DNA from: a virus
Length of the DNA stretch: 64,000 nt
Direction: 5' to 3' (one strand)
Virus record (IMG/VR): IMGVR_UViG_3300031703_000599
Coordinates: 34,609 to 98,608 of that record
The position numbers and the translations under genes were made by a program. The notes beneath the pieces are model-generated. The model made no database searches and was not told where the DNA came from. It saw nothing but the letters and a program-made list of their open reading frames with translations. How positions within the stretch are numbered: the first letter of the stretch is position 1; each line of letters starts with the position of its first letter. This document shows positions 12,984 through 21,199 of the stretch, piece after piece.

Positions 12984-13181
12984 TTATATGTTTGTTTTAA
13001 TTGTAAATTCTAATCCGCTGTATGATGATACATACACGCCTTGTTTAGTTTTGTTGAACCAAAGCACAACTCCACCTTCTATCATTACTCTTACTGCATC
13101 TTTGCCAATGGTGACAATTGCAGCTGGAACTACTTTCTCGTTGTTAGTGCAGTGTACGTCTACTATGTCATCTAATTCCAT
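12984..13181 (-). CDS. Small beta-rich protein, 65 aa
   Basis: The product (MELDDIVDVHCTNNEKVVPA ... GGVVLWFNKTKQGVYVSS) looks like a small SH3-type beta barrel. It is packed 1 nt from the Smr gene. No function can be assigned. Confidence 0.6.
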   Translation of the reverse strand: MELDDIVDVHCTNNEKVVPAAIVTIGKDAVRVMIEGGVVLWFNKTKQGVYVSSYSGLEFTIKTNI

Positions 13182-13190
13182 GTTTATGTC

Positions 13191-13526
13191 CTATTCTTTA
13201 CTCTGTAGCCAACCTGCTGATCCGCCAAGTTTGGCCATAAATGCATCACGTTCGTCAAACAACACCATTATGGTTTTATCTAAGTAATAAGGTTGTATCA
13301 TCTTGTCTTGTAATTCCATGAGAGCGCCTGCTGTTGCGCCCGGTGACTCAACTGTCCATGATTTGCATGTGTTGGTTAATAGCTTACAACCCGTGCTTGT
13401 TAGTCTTAGCGAACTAGGCGACACAAACAACACACGTGGATTGTTTATTCCATTATGTCCAGTATTTAATATACTGTCTAATACACTATTTTGTATTTGA
13501 GCCATCTCTAGTAATTGTTTCGCCAT
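13191..13526 (-). CDS. Hypothetical protein, 111 aa
   Basis: A soluble mixed alpha/beta product with PRVLFVSPSSLRLTSTG and a C-terminal DERDAFMAKLGGSAGWL. Its start at 13526 overlaps the previous gene by 41 nt; the internal ATG at 13505 is an alternative with a smaller overlap. Not recognised. Confidence 0.6.
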   Translation of the reverse strand: MAKQLLEMAQIQNSVLDSILNTGHNGINNPRVLFVSPSSLRLTSTGCKLLTNTCKSWTVESPGATAGALMELQDKMIQPYYLDKTIMVLFDERDAFMAKLGGSAGWLQSKE

Positions 13527-13788
13527 GTAATAACTTAACCACTGTAAATTCTGTTGTGTTAAACTTCTTGTTTAATCTATCTGATAGATTAAAAGCATGG
13601 CCGCTGTTGCTAAAGCTAACTTTTTTGTACTTTGGGCCTGGGTAATTTACTAACATATTCATTGTGCGTAAGTTTATAGGCTTGTTTTCAAAGTACACAG
13701 CATAGATAGCGCCTGCTTCTAGTATCTGTTCTGTGTTATAATTACTGTCAACAATTTCTGTTAATATATTTGGTTTTGGTCTTGCCAT
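13486..13788 (-). CDS. Conserved T4-like/cyanophage protein, 100 aa
   Basis: The plan MARPKPNIL ... AIYAVYFENKPINLRT ... PGPKYKKVSFSNSGHAFNL matches, from memory, a widely conserved small protein of marine T4-like phages of unknown function. It supports the phage assignment. A late-like CATAAATA motif lies 44 nt upstream. Confidence 0.8.
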   Translation of the reverse strand: MARPKPNILTEIVDSNYNTEQILEAGAIYAVYFENKPINLRTMNMLVNYPGPKYKKVSFSNSGHAFNLSDRLNKKFNTTEFTVVKLLHGETITRDGSNTK

Positions 13789-13831
13789 TAGTTGTAGCTC
13801 CAGTAGAAATGAATATGCATTCCCTTATACA

Positions 13832-13839
13832 TATTTATG
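13832..13839 (-). promoter_or_regulatory. Late-like motif CATAAATA
   Basis: Minus-strand TGCATAAATAT in the gap 13789-13878. The same 11 bases recur before the secreted-protein gene at 46551. Confidence 0.4.
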
Positions 13840-13878
13840 CAAGATGGCGTATTATATGGTGTTTTATCGATTTAAATC

Positions 13879-14331
13879 CTATTCATTATCTTGTTTTGCT
13901 TTTTTTAATTGTAGATTCATATCCCATTCTGTAAAATATGGACCTGCGTATCTATACTTGTCAATTGTTTCTTGCTTGGGACAAAATGCATGTTGCCAGC
14001 CCATGCCGTGGTACTTTAATATATAGTAGCCAGCTGCATACACAGTTTTACCTTTTGCTGCTTTACGAAACAATGGCAATACTTCGTGTTCTACTTGCAC
14101 CACCACAGGGCTGTTAGTTGGGAATCCATTAAGTGATTTACACTCGCTTGGTTGTGCTACATTGCGCTTAACTTCTTTAAATCCATTTAACGTCTTAAGT
14201 GTTGTGGTTGTCTGTGTACGCTGATCAAAGAATTCATATACATCGCCATGTTTACGGATAGTGCCAACTTTGCTTGCATTTGCTTCAACTATCCAAAACT
14301 TGTCTTTGACTAACTCTTTTGTATTATACAT
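13879..14331 (-). CDS. Conserved phage hypothetical protein, 150 aa
   Basis: The N-terminal half is beta-rich (FWIVEANASKVGTIRKHGDV) and the C-terminal half has AAGYYILKYHGMGWQHAFCP and KYRYAGPYFTEWDM. I associate this tail with a protein common in marine myoviruses, function unknown. It follows an apparent SGNH gene remnant. Confidence 0.7.
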   Translation of the reverse strand: MYNTKELVKDKFWIVEANASKVGTIRKHGDVYEFFDQRTQTTTTLKTLNGFKEVKRNVAQPSECKSLNGFPTNSPVVVQVEHEVLPLFRKAAKGKTVYAAGYYILKYHGMGWQHAFCPKQETIDKYRYAGPYFTEWDMNLQLKKAKQDNE

Positions 14332-14332
14332 A

Positions 14333-14434
14333 TCACATTCTCAACCAGTTAGGTCCTAGACGTGCAACTATTTCTTTGCCAAGCTTCTTGTGGCCTGTTG
14401 CATTTAAGTGGAAGCATTTGCATTTGACTTGTTC
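14333..14434 (-). pseudogene. C-terminal remnant of an SGNH hydrolase-like gene
   Basis: From an in-frame TAG to the TGA at 14333 the frame encodes about 33 residues with HLNATGHKKLGKEIVARL, which resembles the block V end (D-x-x-H-x-N-x-x-G-H) of phage SGNH hydrolases. There is no start codon and no upstream continuation. I read it as the stump of a deleted gene, one of four SGNH-like sequences in the window. The Asp of the catalytic pair has been replaced (CKCFH). Confidence 0.4.
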
Positions 14435-14471
14435 CTATACAAATGAGGTACTTGTCGTTGTCTATCACTGT

Positions 14472-14870
14472 TTACACATTATCACTGATGCGCTTAAAGT
14501 TAGTTACATTTGCAACACGGAAGCTTCTCCATCCTAATGCAGTCGTGTCCCATACACTTACTACTTCTACATTAAGCTCGCGTACTTTCTTTGTCGATAA
14601 CGCATCTTCTTTGATAACAACAGGAAGTAAGTTTTTGCTAAGAGTACAAGTCATAATACGCTTGTCTCCGTTTACTTTAGTAAAGCTAACTTCATATATA
14701 CCAGTTGCCAGCTTAGTGCGATAGTCTTCGTGCTGTTCTTTTAATGCGTTGTGTAACGATTCTGCCTTAGTGCGATAGTCTTCGTGCTGTTCTTTTAATG
14801 CGTTGTGTAACGATTCTGCATCTTTGTTTGTACTTAATTTATCATCATTGTATACATTTAAATCAGTCAT
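14472..14870 (-). CDS. WYL_2/DUF2693-like SH3-fold protein with duplicated N-terminal unit, 132 aa
   Basis: The C-terminal 80 residues (TGIYEVSFTKVNGDKRIMTC ... VWDTTALGWRSFRVANV) match the small Sm/SH3-like domain common in T4-like phages (DUF2693/WYL_2). The N-terminal part carries AESLHNALKEQHEDYRTK twice in direct succession from a perfect 54-bp DNA duplication. The unit is an amphipathic helix, so the protein may have gained a longer helical arm. Function unknown. Confidence 0.75.
   Translation of the reverse strand: MTDLNVYNDDKLSTNKDAESLHNALKEQHEDYRTKAESLHNALKEQHEDYRTKLATGIYEVSFTKVNGDKRIMTCTLSKNLLPVVIKEDALSTKKVRELNVEVVSVWDTTALGWRSFRVANVTNFKRISDNV
14712..14819. repeat. Perfect 54-bp tandem duplication
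   Basis: Positions 14712-14765 and 14766-14819 are identical. The unit is 18 codons and keeps the reading frame. Identity at every base implies a recent event or ongoing correction. Confidence 0.95.
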
Positions 14871-14886
14871 TGTATCTTCCTGTGTG

Positions 14887-15876
14887 TTATGAGCCGTAGG
14901 CTCTGTTTAAGTAATCTGCATGATCCTGCGCACGTTCGCTAATTTTAGGCATATCCCACTTACCGCAGAATTTCATAAAATGTACGCCAACTTGTGACTT
15001 AGGTTCTTTTTGCACCTCTGCAACAATAGCAGTATCTAGTGCGACTTTAATATCTGCAGGTTGTGCAGTTAAATCAATAAGCTCTAAATTGCGATGATAA
15101 TCTTCTAGTACACGATGCTCGTCGCCATTGTGATCAGTCCAGCGTTGTAGCATAAAGTTATTCCAATTATATCCTTTTGTATTCTTATCAGCAAATGCTT
15201 CAAGCATACCAACCTTGTTTTTAGTGCCCTTCTTGCGAGCGCCTGGGCATGCACTAAAGATATTATCGCTTGTGTCGCCGCGGATGCATTTTTCAAATAA
15301 CAACCATTCTGGGTCACCAAGCATCTTATCTTCTTTAGTTTTCTTATCCTTTACTGGCTTACCGTAGTCATCAAATATTCCATTGATAGTAAACAACTGG
15401 CCGCTGATGCCATTATACTGTTGTACGTTTGGTGCCATTAGTTGATAAAAGTCGCTGTCGCTGCTTACAATACAATGCTTATCGTTTGGATGATTTTGAA
15501 TCCAACGTGCAATGAAATCATCTGCTTCGCATTGCTTATCTTGTAATACTGTACAGTTTGTACGTCGTTCAAAGAAGTCCTTTAGTTCATCAAATGCTTC
15601 CCAAAACATTTTATCTTCTTCTTGTTCTTGTACAGTTGATGCAGCTCTTGCAGCTGCTCTGTTAGCTTTGTAAGGAGTGTAGGTATCTTTGCGCCAGCTT
15701 CGGCCTTCTAAGCATAATACTATGTGAGATCCTTGCTGATTGCGCCAGACCTTATTGATGCTATTAAACATAATATGGAATGCCATGCCTACTTTTGTGT
15801 GTGCGTCCGCACCTTTTTGAATTACATGTCTTGCACGGAAGAACATGTTTGCTGCGTCAACTAAAATATAAGTCAT
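14887..15876 (-). CDS. FEN/T4 RNase H-type 5'-3' exonuclease, 329 aa
   Basis: Acidic metal-site motifs of the PIN/FEN family appear in order: ILVDAANMFFR near the start, CEADDFIARW, SSDSDFYQL, and FEKCIRGDTSDNIF (helix-hairpin-helix entry). T4 RNase H removes RNA primers and flaps on the lagging strand, and this protein is probably its counterpart. Length matches (T4: about 305 aa). It is the first gene after the promoter at 15908-15936, consistent with early replication expression. Confidence 0.88.
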   Translation of the reverse strand: MTYILVDAANMFFRARHVIQKGADAHTKVGMAFHIMFNSINKVWRNQQGSHIVLCLEGRSWRKDTYTPYKANRAAARAASTVQEQEEDKMFWEAFDELKDFFERRTNCTVLQDKQCEADDFIARWIQNHPNDKHCIVSSDSDFYQLMAPNVQQYNGISGQLFTINGIFDDYGKPVKDKKTKEDKMLGDPEWLLFEKCIRGDTSDNIFSACPGARKKGTKNKVGMLEAFADKNTKGYNWNNFMLQRWTDHNGDEHRVLEDYHRNLELIDLTAQPADIKVALDTAIVAEVQKEPKSQVGVHFMKFCGKWDMPKISERAQDHADYLNRAYGS

Positions 15877-15907
15877 ACATTTACTCTTTTGCTATTAATA
15901 TAAAACT

Positions 15908-15936
15908 AGTATAACATAAAATGCTATACTAGTCAA
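15908..15936 (-). promoter_or_regulatory. Sigma70-like promoter TTGACT-17-TATACT
   Basis: Minus-strand hexamers at 15931-15936 and 15908-15913 each miss the consensus by one base, with 17-nt spacing. Reads into the exonuclease gene. Confidence 0.75.
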
Positions 15937-15943
15937 GTTATAA

Positions 15944-16213
15944 TTACTCTACTAGATCTTGTGAAATCTGGCCGCATAGTGTAGTAAACCACAAGTCAAC
16001 AATTTCTTCTTCATTGTCGCCCGTGTATCCTGCTTCTAGTAATTGACGTACAAACAATTGGTTCCACTCGAGTTCAAAGTATCCATCGCTTGGATTCTCT
16101 TGGTCGAAGTTAAAATTTAATACATTAACAAATGGTTCGCCACGTGCTGTAGCTTTGTCCTTTTCACTTACCTTTTCTTTTCGTGTAAATAACTTCTTTA
16201 TTCTACTAAACAT
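15944..16213 (-). CDS. Conserved marine-phage protein, 89 aa
   Basis: The ATG at 16213 overlaps the metK stop (TAATG). The product includes KDKATARGEPFVNVLNF, DGYFELEWNQLFVRQLLEAG and DLWFTTLCGQIS. I recall this as one of the most widely conserved small proteins of marine T4-like phages. Function unknown. In-frame ATGs upstream inside metK are not used. Confidence 0.8.
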   Translation of the reverse strand: MFSRIKKLFTRKEKVSEKDKATARGEPFVNVLNFNFDQENPSDGYFELEWNQLFVRQLLEAGYTGDNEEEIVDLWFTTLCGQISQDLVE

Positions 16214-17301
16214 TAAATTCCCCATCCAATCTTTTCCCATGGAACATCTTTGTTGCCAAAGTGTCCATACGTACAATGTGTACTGTATTCATGGAAGTTA
16301 AATAAGTCAAATCTATCAATTATGCCTTTAGGTGTTAGGTCAATGTTTTTACGGATAAACGCCTCTATGCTTTTACTGTATCCATTTGATTCAACATAGA
16401 TACTAGTAGGCTCTTTAATGCCGATTGCATAGCTTAACTGTATGTTACACCAATCTGCCATGTTGTCTGCTACTATGTTCTTTGCTAACCAACGTGCCAT
16501 ATACGCTGCACTACGATCTACTTTCGTAGGGTCTTTTCCAGAAAAAGCGCCACCGCCGTGAGGGGCATAACCACCGTAAGTATCAACGATGATCTTGCGG
16601 CCAGTAAGTCCAGAGTCGCCATCAGGCCCACCAATAACAAAGTTACCAGTAGGATTAAGATGCCATATTGTTTTATCATCTACTAAATCTCCTAATACTT
16701 CCATTGCTGCTTCGCGACATAATTGCTGTGCAGCTTCCATGTTGCCTTCTGTGTGTTGTGTACTAACAACAACTTGATCTATACGCTTAACCACTCCACC
16801 TGCGTACTCTACACTAATTTGCGACTTAGCGTCTGGTCCAAGTACTGTACCACGCTTTGTTTTTAAGTGCTTTAATACTTCGTGTGCATAGTAAATAGGT
16901 GCTGGTAAATAAGCATCATTGTCGTTACATGCGTAACCAAACATAATACCTTGATCGCCTGCTCCAAAATCATCTGTGCCTAATGCAATATCAGCGCTCT
17001 GTGAATGAATCTCATTGTAGATTTTTAATTTATCCCAATGGAATCCATCTTGCTCGTATCCAATTTCTTTAACTTTAGCGCGGATAATTGCTTCAACTTC
17101 ATCTCTTGACACGTTGAAGTTTTTTACTTCGCCTGCTACCGTTACGTGGTTAGTAGTTACAAGAGTTTCAACAGCAACACGAGTAGTTTCATCGCCTGCT
17201 TTAAATCCAGCATCCACTAGTGCGTCACTAATTTGATCAGCAATTTTATCTGGATGTCCGTCTGAAACACTCTCGCTTGTAAAAATGTAATTCTGGTTCA
17301 T
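16213..17301 (-). CDS. metK: S-adenosylmethionine synthetase, 362 aa
   Basis: Signature motifs are intact: GHPDKIADQISDA (ATP/Met site), GAGDQGIMFGYA, and GGGAFSGKDPTKVDRSAAY (Gly-rich loop with phosphate-binding Lys and Asp). The enzyme makes SAM from ATP and methionine. The length is slightly below the bacterial 380-390 aa, with a shorter C-terminus, but all catalytic blocks are present. It sits directly behind a DNA methyltransferase gene. The window also encodes several radical-SAM enzymes and at least four methyltransferases, all SAM users, so boosting SAM supply during infection is a natural inference. Confidence 0.95.
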   Translation of the reverse strand: MNQNYIFTSESVSDGHPDKIADQISDALVDAGFKAGDETTRVAVETLVTTNHVTVAGEVKNFNVSRDEVEAIIRAKVKEIGYEQDGFHWDKLKIYNEIHSQSADIALGTDDFGAGDQGIMFGYACNDNDAYLPAPIYYAHEVLKHLKTKRGTVLGPDAKSQISVEYAGGVVKRIDQVVVSTQHTEGNMEAAQQLCREAAMEVLGDLVDDKTIWHLNPTGNFVIGGPDGDSGLTGRKIIVDTYGGYAPHGGGAFSGKDPTKVDRSAAYMARWLAKNIVADNMADWCNIQLSYAIGIKEPTSIYVESNGYSKSIEAFIRKNIDLTPKGIIDRFDLFNFHEYSTHCTYGHFGNKDVPWEKIGWGI

Positions 17302-17325
17302 ATTATGTTTCCTTTAATTTATTAT

Positions 17326-18432
17326 CTATTTAGAAAAGACGTATACGCCTTCCCATTTTTCTCTTCCTGCAAGCTTGTCGTTGCCTGCGCCTGGTCTTGT
17401 GTTAAGCATCATTTTAATTGTATCTACATGCTTGAACCCAAGTTGTTCTGCTGTTGCTATCCATTTGTCAACTACTTTAAACTCTTCCTTTGTAGTTTTG
17501 TAGTCTGCAATATTAGTAGCAAATATTCCATCTTTGTTAAGACCATTGTAAATCTTTTTCATGGTTGGAACAGTGTATCCTTCGTACCATTCATCTAATG
17601 TATTAAATTGTACCATACACTGTGTAGGTTCATCACTGTACTTTTCTAAGTTAAAGTAAGGTGGGCTACTAAATGCACAATCTATGTCTTCTGGTTGAAA
17701 GTCTTGACTTGTTTCACAGTACAATTCTGCCTTTTTGCCTAGCAGTTCGTTCATGTATTCTAAATACTTAAAAGTTTCGGTGTTTGGATCTGTGCCTATG
17801 TATTTATACCCCATGTTGCTGCTACTTATACCTAATAGCCTGCCGCCATATCCACAACTGTAATCGTACACGCGGCCCCACATTACTGGACACAATCGTT
17901 CTACTATAGCACGTGCATTTTGTGCTTTAAAGTTAGTAACATTTTCTCCTGTTACTAGTTCTAAACTCCTACGCATTGCTGTTGGGTAGACTAATCCATT
18001 GCCTTTGCGGAATTCAAAACAAATACGTATTGCTCGTTTCAGTTTAGCATCATCATAAAACCTATCCTTTAAACTGTTTGATCCTCTACCCTTTGGTTCT
18101 GCTGTTTGCATATTGGTAAAGATAAAACGATTTATTGTTTGTCCTGCATTGTTGCCCAGGCCTACTTTGTTGTTGTCGACATTGTTATAATTGGTTTTAC
18201 GAAACTTGCGAATAGCATCATGCAGTCCTTGTTCAGTATAGTATATAATAGGTACGATGCCGCGGGTCCTGTACAGATTAAACACTGCATCAATTGTGCC
18301 TGCTGGATCCTTGTCGTATGTGTCATTTGTATGCTTGTCAAACTCTGCATACAAATCTTCATATCCAGTAAATTCATCTGCAAAGATATATTCAGGTTGT
18401 ATATTCCAGAACTTATGTATTGTATCTATCAT
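17326..18432 (-). CDS. DNA methyltransferase (SPPY-type, N6-adenine/N4-cytosine), 368 aa
   Basis: SSPPYFNLE is the catalytic S/D-P-P-Y motif IV of amino-methyltransferases. VYDYSCGYGGRLLGI is a SAM-binding motif I variant with D-x-S-C-G-x-G-G. Motif order (I before IV) suggests a beta/gamma-type arrangement. The N-terminal 150 residues may recognise DNA. The recognition sequence is unknown. It lies immediately upstream of metK in the same direction. No restriction endonuclease is adjacent, so this is an orphan methylase, likely for self-protection or regulation. Confidence 0.82.
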   Translation of the reverse strand: MIDTIHKFWNIQPEYIFADEFTGYEDLYAEFDKHTNDTYDKDPAGTIDAVFNLYRTRGIVPIIYYTEQGLHDAIRKFRKTNYNNVDNNKVGLGNNAGQTINRFIFTNMQTAEPKGRGSNSLKDRFYDDAKLKRAIRICFEFRKGNGLVYPTAMRRSLELVTGENVTNFKAQNARAIVERLCPVMWGRVYDYSCGYGGRLLGISSSNMGYKYIGTDPNTETFKYLEYMNELLGKKAELYCETSQDFQPEDIDCAFSSPPYFNLEKYSDEPTQCMVQFNTLDEWYEGYTVPTMKKIYNGLNKDGIFATNIADYKTTKEEFKVVDKWIATAEQLGFKHVDTIKMMLNTRPGAGNDKLAGREKWEGVYVFSK

Positions 18433-18442
18433 GTATTTCTAG

Positions 18443-18547
18443 CTACAGTCCTTTTCTTCTCAATTGATCATCTAAATCTAAAATAGGAGAATTCATTGCT
18501 CGTTTATGTGCTGGATTCTCATACTCATCTTTATGTACCCCAGGCAT
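18443..18547 (-). CDS. Putative 34-aa protein overlapping the queE 3' end
   Basis: ATG at 18547 lies within the last codons of queE (16-nt overlap) and gives MPGVHKDEYENPAHKRAMNS, then an acidic/basic tail ending RRKGL. It fills the otherwise empty space between queE and the methyltransferase. A longer frame through queE in the same phase looks membrane-like but is a shadow. Ribosome site is weak. Confidence 0.35.
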   Translation of the reverse strand: MPGVHKDEYENPAHKRAMNSPILDLDDQLRRKGL

Positions 18548-19427
18548 TTCCGAATAAGCTGATGTGTAGTCTAGGGGTGAATCTCCATCCTTTTTCCATG
18601 CAGATGTTAGCGACTTCTTGAACATTGAGATTATACTCTTCCGAACGTCCTCCCATTGGCATAAGATATACTGGACACTCGATTCCGGCATCACGATACG
18701 CTTGAACAGCCCTGCCAGCTTCATCAATATCTGCACGATCAGCAACAACAAATTTAAAATACAAGTTACTACCGTTAACGTCGGAATACCCACGAGCAAC
18801 ACTAGGCTTAATAGCATCCTCCCAAGATTCTCCGCTAGAGGAGAGCTTAGGCGAACAACTCCATGTGACTGTAATGCTGTTATTGTTACTGAGATAATTA
18901 ACGAAGTCACTATGAAGAGACTGAGTAGTGTTTGTTTCAAATGTGACATTTTTTAAATCCTGCATCCGTGGGTGATCAAACAGCTCTACGTATAGTCGTT
19001 GCCAAGCAAGCAAAGGTTCGCCACCGGTTAAAATTAAATGGACATCTTGTCCATTTTCCATTGTCCACTTACCTTCTGGTGTAAGCGATAATAAGTGTTC
19101 TACTACTTCATCGACTTCTGCTTGTCTATTAAATTCTTTAAACTCAGGATATATGCTTGCGTAGGTATCACATCCAGTATGAATAATAGGCAAGTCTTCA
19201 AACACCTTTGTAGTCTCATGTACTTTTGCATCAATTAATGCTAATACTTCTTCGTTGTAGCGTTGACCATTTGCATGCTTCTCTGCACGGCTAGGTTCGT
19301 TCTTGCCTAGTCCAAAGTTCATGCATCGAAAATTACAACCGAATGTACGCAAGAATACACTAGGTACTCCTACATATTTGCCTTCGCCTTGTACGCTATA
19401 AAATGCTTCGCTATATCGTAGTTTCAT
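18531..19427 (-). CDS. queE: 7-carboxy-7-deazaguanine synthase-like radical SAM enzyme, 298 aa
   Basis: Starts with YSEAFYSVQGEGKYVGVPSV, the QueE signature, followed by FGCNFRCMNFGLG, HTGCDTYAS and LTGGEPLLAWQ. QueE converts CPH4 to CDG on the way to preQ0. The usual third cluster Cys of C-x-x-x-C-x-x-C is Phe here; as I recall for phage QueE, another Cys (GCDTY) probably completes the cluster site. Together with FolE, the QueD-like protein and QueC in this window it forms most of a preQ0 pathway. It is the first gene after a near-consensus promoter. Confidence 0.88.
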   Translation of the reverse strand: MKLRYSEAFYSVQGEGKYVGVPSVFLRTFGCNFRCMNFGLGKNEPSRAEKHANGQRYNEEVLALIDAKVHETTKVFEDLPIIHTGCDTYASIYPEFKEFNRQAEVDEVVEHLLSLTPEGKWTMENGQDVHLILTGGEPLLAWQRLYVELFDHPRMQDLKNVTFETNTTQSLHSDFVNYLSNNNSITVTWSCSPKLSSSGESWEDAIKPSVARGYSDVNGSNLYFKFVVADRADIDEAGRAVQAYRDAGIECPVYLMPMGGRSEEYNLNVQEVANICMEKGWRFTPRLHISLFGNAWGT

Positions 19428-19464
19428 TTACTATACCCTTTTAATACATTACATATTAGTTAAT

Positions 19465-19493
19465 TATACTTTAAAACTTTGTGTTTGTCAACT
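19465..19493 (-). promoter_or_regulatory. Consensus sigma70 promoter TTGACA-17-TATAAT
   Basis: Perfect hexamers on the minus strand (19488-19493, 19465-19470) in the gap before queE. Confidence 0.9.
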
Positions 19494-19504
19494 AAAAAAA
19501 CAAC

Positions 19505-19864
19505 TTATGTGATTAAATTGCTCCATTTCTTTAGCTTATTCTTTTTTACATATACACGTTCGTGTAATTCTTCGCTTGTTACTAGCCCATGTTCTGTCAT
19601 TAGATCAATCATGCATAGCACATCGCCTGCTTCTTCTACTAATTTTGTATGCCAGTTGCTATCAATTTGATCAGCTGAATCATACTTTCGCATCACCTTC
19701 ATTGCTACTTGTGTAAGCTCACCGCATTCTTCTGCTGTAATGACCATAAGTTGTTGTAGCGCATTAATAGGACTTTCTAATTTATTATTTTCGTTTAATG
19801 TTTTTGCTAATTCGGCGGCCGATTTAATGCATGCAGAAAAAGCGTCATCTTTTAGTTTAGTCAT
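19505..19864 (-). CDS. MazG-like nucleotide pyrophosphohydrolase, 119 aa
   Basis: TAEECGELTQVAMKV and LVEEAGDVLCMIDLM give the E-x-x-E and E-x-x-D metal-binding helices of the all-alpha NTP pyrophosphatase (MazG) family. The enzyme removes diphosphate from (d)NTPs or related alarmone-like nucleotides. Marine phage MazG proteins have been proposed to alter host nucleotide pools. ATG at 19864 is chosen because it overlaps the previous stop (ATGA). Confidence 0.85.
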   Translation of the reverse strand: MTKLKDDAFSACIKSAAELAKTLNENNKLESPINALQQLMVITAEECGELTQVAMKVMRKYDSADQIDSNWHTKLVEEAGDVLCMIDLMTEHGLVTSEELHERVYVKKNKLKKWSNLIT

Positions 19865-19953
19865 TTGATAATCCAATCCATTGTTAGCCAGTCAGTATCT
19901 TCTGGCATCATTTCAACTTTGTCGCCGTGAAGTTCTTGTACGTCCACTACCAT
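19861..19953 (-). CDS. Very small acidic protein, 30 aa
   Basis: ATG at 19953 gives MVVDVQELHGDKVEMMPEDT and ends TMDWIIK, with its TGA overlapping the mazG ATG. It fills the gap exactly and may be a coupled leader or real microprotein. Confidence 0.4.
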   Translation of the reverse strand: MVVDVQELHGDKVEMMPEDTDWLTMDWIIK

Positions 19954-19962
19954 GTCATTCTC

Positions 19963-20172
19963 CTAGTGTAATATTCTATTTGCTGTTAGTGTAGCAGATG
20001 CTTTGTCACCATATAGTGTGGCTAACATCATTAAAATAGCGTCTGGTAATTGGTCCCAATCTTCAATATCATATGGTGCATAGATACCTTGAAACGTTCC
20101 TTCTGTGTCGACTACTATTGCAAACTCATTATCTTCTAGTGTTTCTTTGTCCCAAGATTCATTGTCTGTCAT
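19963..20172 (-). CDS. Acidic hypothetical protein, 69 aa
   Basis: ATG at 20172 has a good ribosome site (AAGGA). Longer in-frame starts (20196, 20214) lie at or before the expected transcription start of the promoter at 20203-20231, so they are excluded. Product: MTDNESWDKETLEDNEFAIV with a Trp/Asp-rich centre (DIEDWDQLPDAI). Not recognised. Confidence 0.6.
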   Translation of the reverse strand: MTDNESWDKETLEDNEFAIVVDTEGTFQGIYAPYDIEDWDQLPDAILMMLATLYGDKASATLTANRILH

Positions 20173-20202
20173 TGTATTTCCTTGTCTGTCATTCATATCT
20201 AT

Positions 20203-20231
20203 ATTATAGTACATATACTGATAAATGTCAA
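20203..20231 (-). promoter_or_regulatory. Consensus sigma70 promoter TTGACA-17-TATAAT
   Basis: Perfect hexamers (20226-20231, 20203-20208, minus strand) right after the prs stop codon. It starts the 69-aa/30-aa/mazG run. Confidence 0.9.
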
Positions 20232-20238
20232 GCTATTA

Positions 20239-21183
20239 CTACAACTGCTTCTGTTCAAACAAACTGCTAACGCTTTCTTCGTTGCTAACGCGACGAATAG
20301 CTTCGCCAAACATTGTTGCTACACTTACAACACGTGTCTTTACGTGATTTGCTGGACATTTAAACATGATACTATCTGTTATCACTAGTTCAGTTAAGCA
20401 ACTGTCTTCCACTCGTTGACACGCTTTACCCGTCAGTACGCCGTGTGTTATGTACGCCCTTACACTAAGTGCGCCCGCGTCCATAATAGCTTGTGCCGCG
20501 TTACAGAGCGTCCCACCGCTGTCGATAATGTCATCTACTAAGATGGCATGTTGTCCTTTAACTTCGCCAATTAGTCCCATTACTTCGCTTTCACCTGCAC
20601 GTGGTCGCCTCTTGTCAACAATAGCAATGTCACCGCCGAACATGTCTGCGAACTTACGTGCGCGTACTGTGCCGCCTGCGTCTGGGCTTACAAACACTGT
20701 GCCTGCTGTAGTGTCTACGTTATACTTAATGTCTTTAGCAAAGGCAATGCGCGATGTTAAATCATCAACTGGAATGTCAAAGAAACCTTGTATTTGTCCT
20801 GCGTGTAAGTCCATTGTAAGCACTCGATGTGCGCCTGCTGTTGTTAGTAAGTCTGCAACTAACTTCGCTGTAATAGGTGTACGTGATGCGCTCTTACGGT
20901 CTTGTCGTGCATACCCAAAGTACGGAATAACTGCTGTGATACGGCTTGCACTGCTGCGTTTAGCTGCATCAATCATAATTAGAAGTTCCATTAGATTATC
21001 ATTTACAGGAGTACTAGTGCTTTGAACAATAAACACATCTTCGCCTCGGATGTTCTCGTTAAATTCTACACTCGATTCGCCATCTGCGAATGTTTTAATT
21101 GTAGCTGGTACCAGTGTTGCAAAACATCTATCTGCAATTAAATTGGCCATTTCTATATTGCTGTTACCTGTGATAATCTTCAT
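20239..21183 (-). CDS. prs: Ribose-phosphate pyrophosphokinase (PRPP synthetase), 314 aa
   Basis: Contains [21 protein letters not shown] (ATP-binding flexible loop), [15 protein letters not shown] and the PRPP-binding [12 protein letters not shown]. It makes PRPP from ribose 5-phosphate and ATP, feeding nucleotide synthesis. The ATG at 21183 ([13 protein letters not shown]) follows a purine-rich site and gives the usual family length; the upstream ATG at 21219 adds a non-conserved extension overlapping the previous gene. A phosphoribosyltransferase at 26238-26813 could use the product. Confidence 0.93.
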   Translation of the reverse strand: MKIITGNSNIEMANLIADRCFATLVPATIKTFADGESSVEFNENIRGEDVFIVQSTSTPVNDNLMELLIMIDAAKRSSASRITAVIPYFGYARQDRKSASRTPITAKLVADLLTTAGAHRVLTMDLHAGQIQGFFDIPVDDLTSRIAFAKDIKYNVDTTAGTVFVSPDAGGTVRARKFADMFGGDIAIVDKRRPRAGESEVMGLIGEVKGQHAILVDDIIDSGGTLCNAAQAIMDAGALSVRAYITHGVLTGKACQRVEDSCLTELVITDSIMFKCPANHVKTRVVSVATMFGEAIRRVSNEESVSSLFEQKQL

Positions 21184-21199
21184 GCTTATTTCCTTTTTA

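Noticed and set aside
18443-18949. 168-codon membrane-like frame overlapping queE
   Set aside because: Most of it runs inside queE in another phase, which has clear homology. Only the last 34 codons may be real.
20450-21025. 191-codon plus-strand frame over prs
   Set aside because: Antisense shadow of a conserved gene; codon pattern follows prs.
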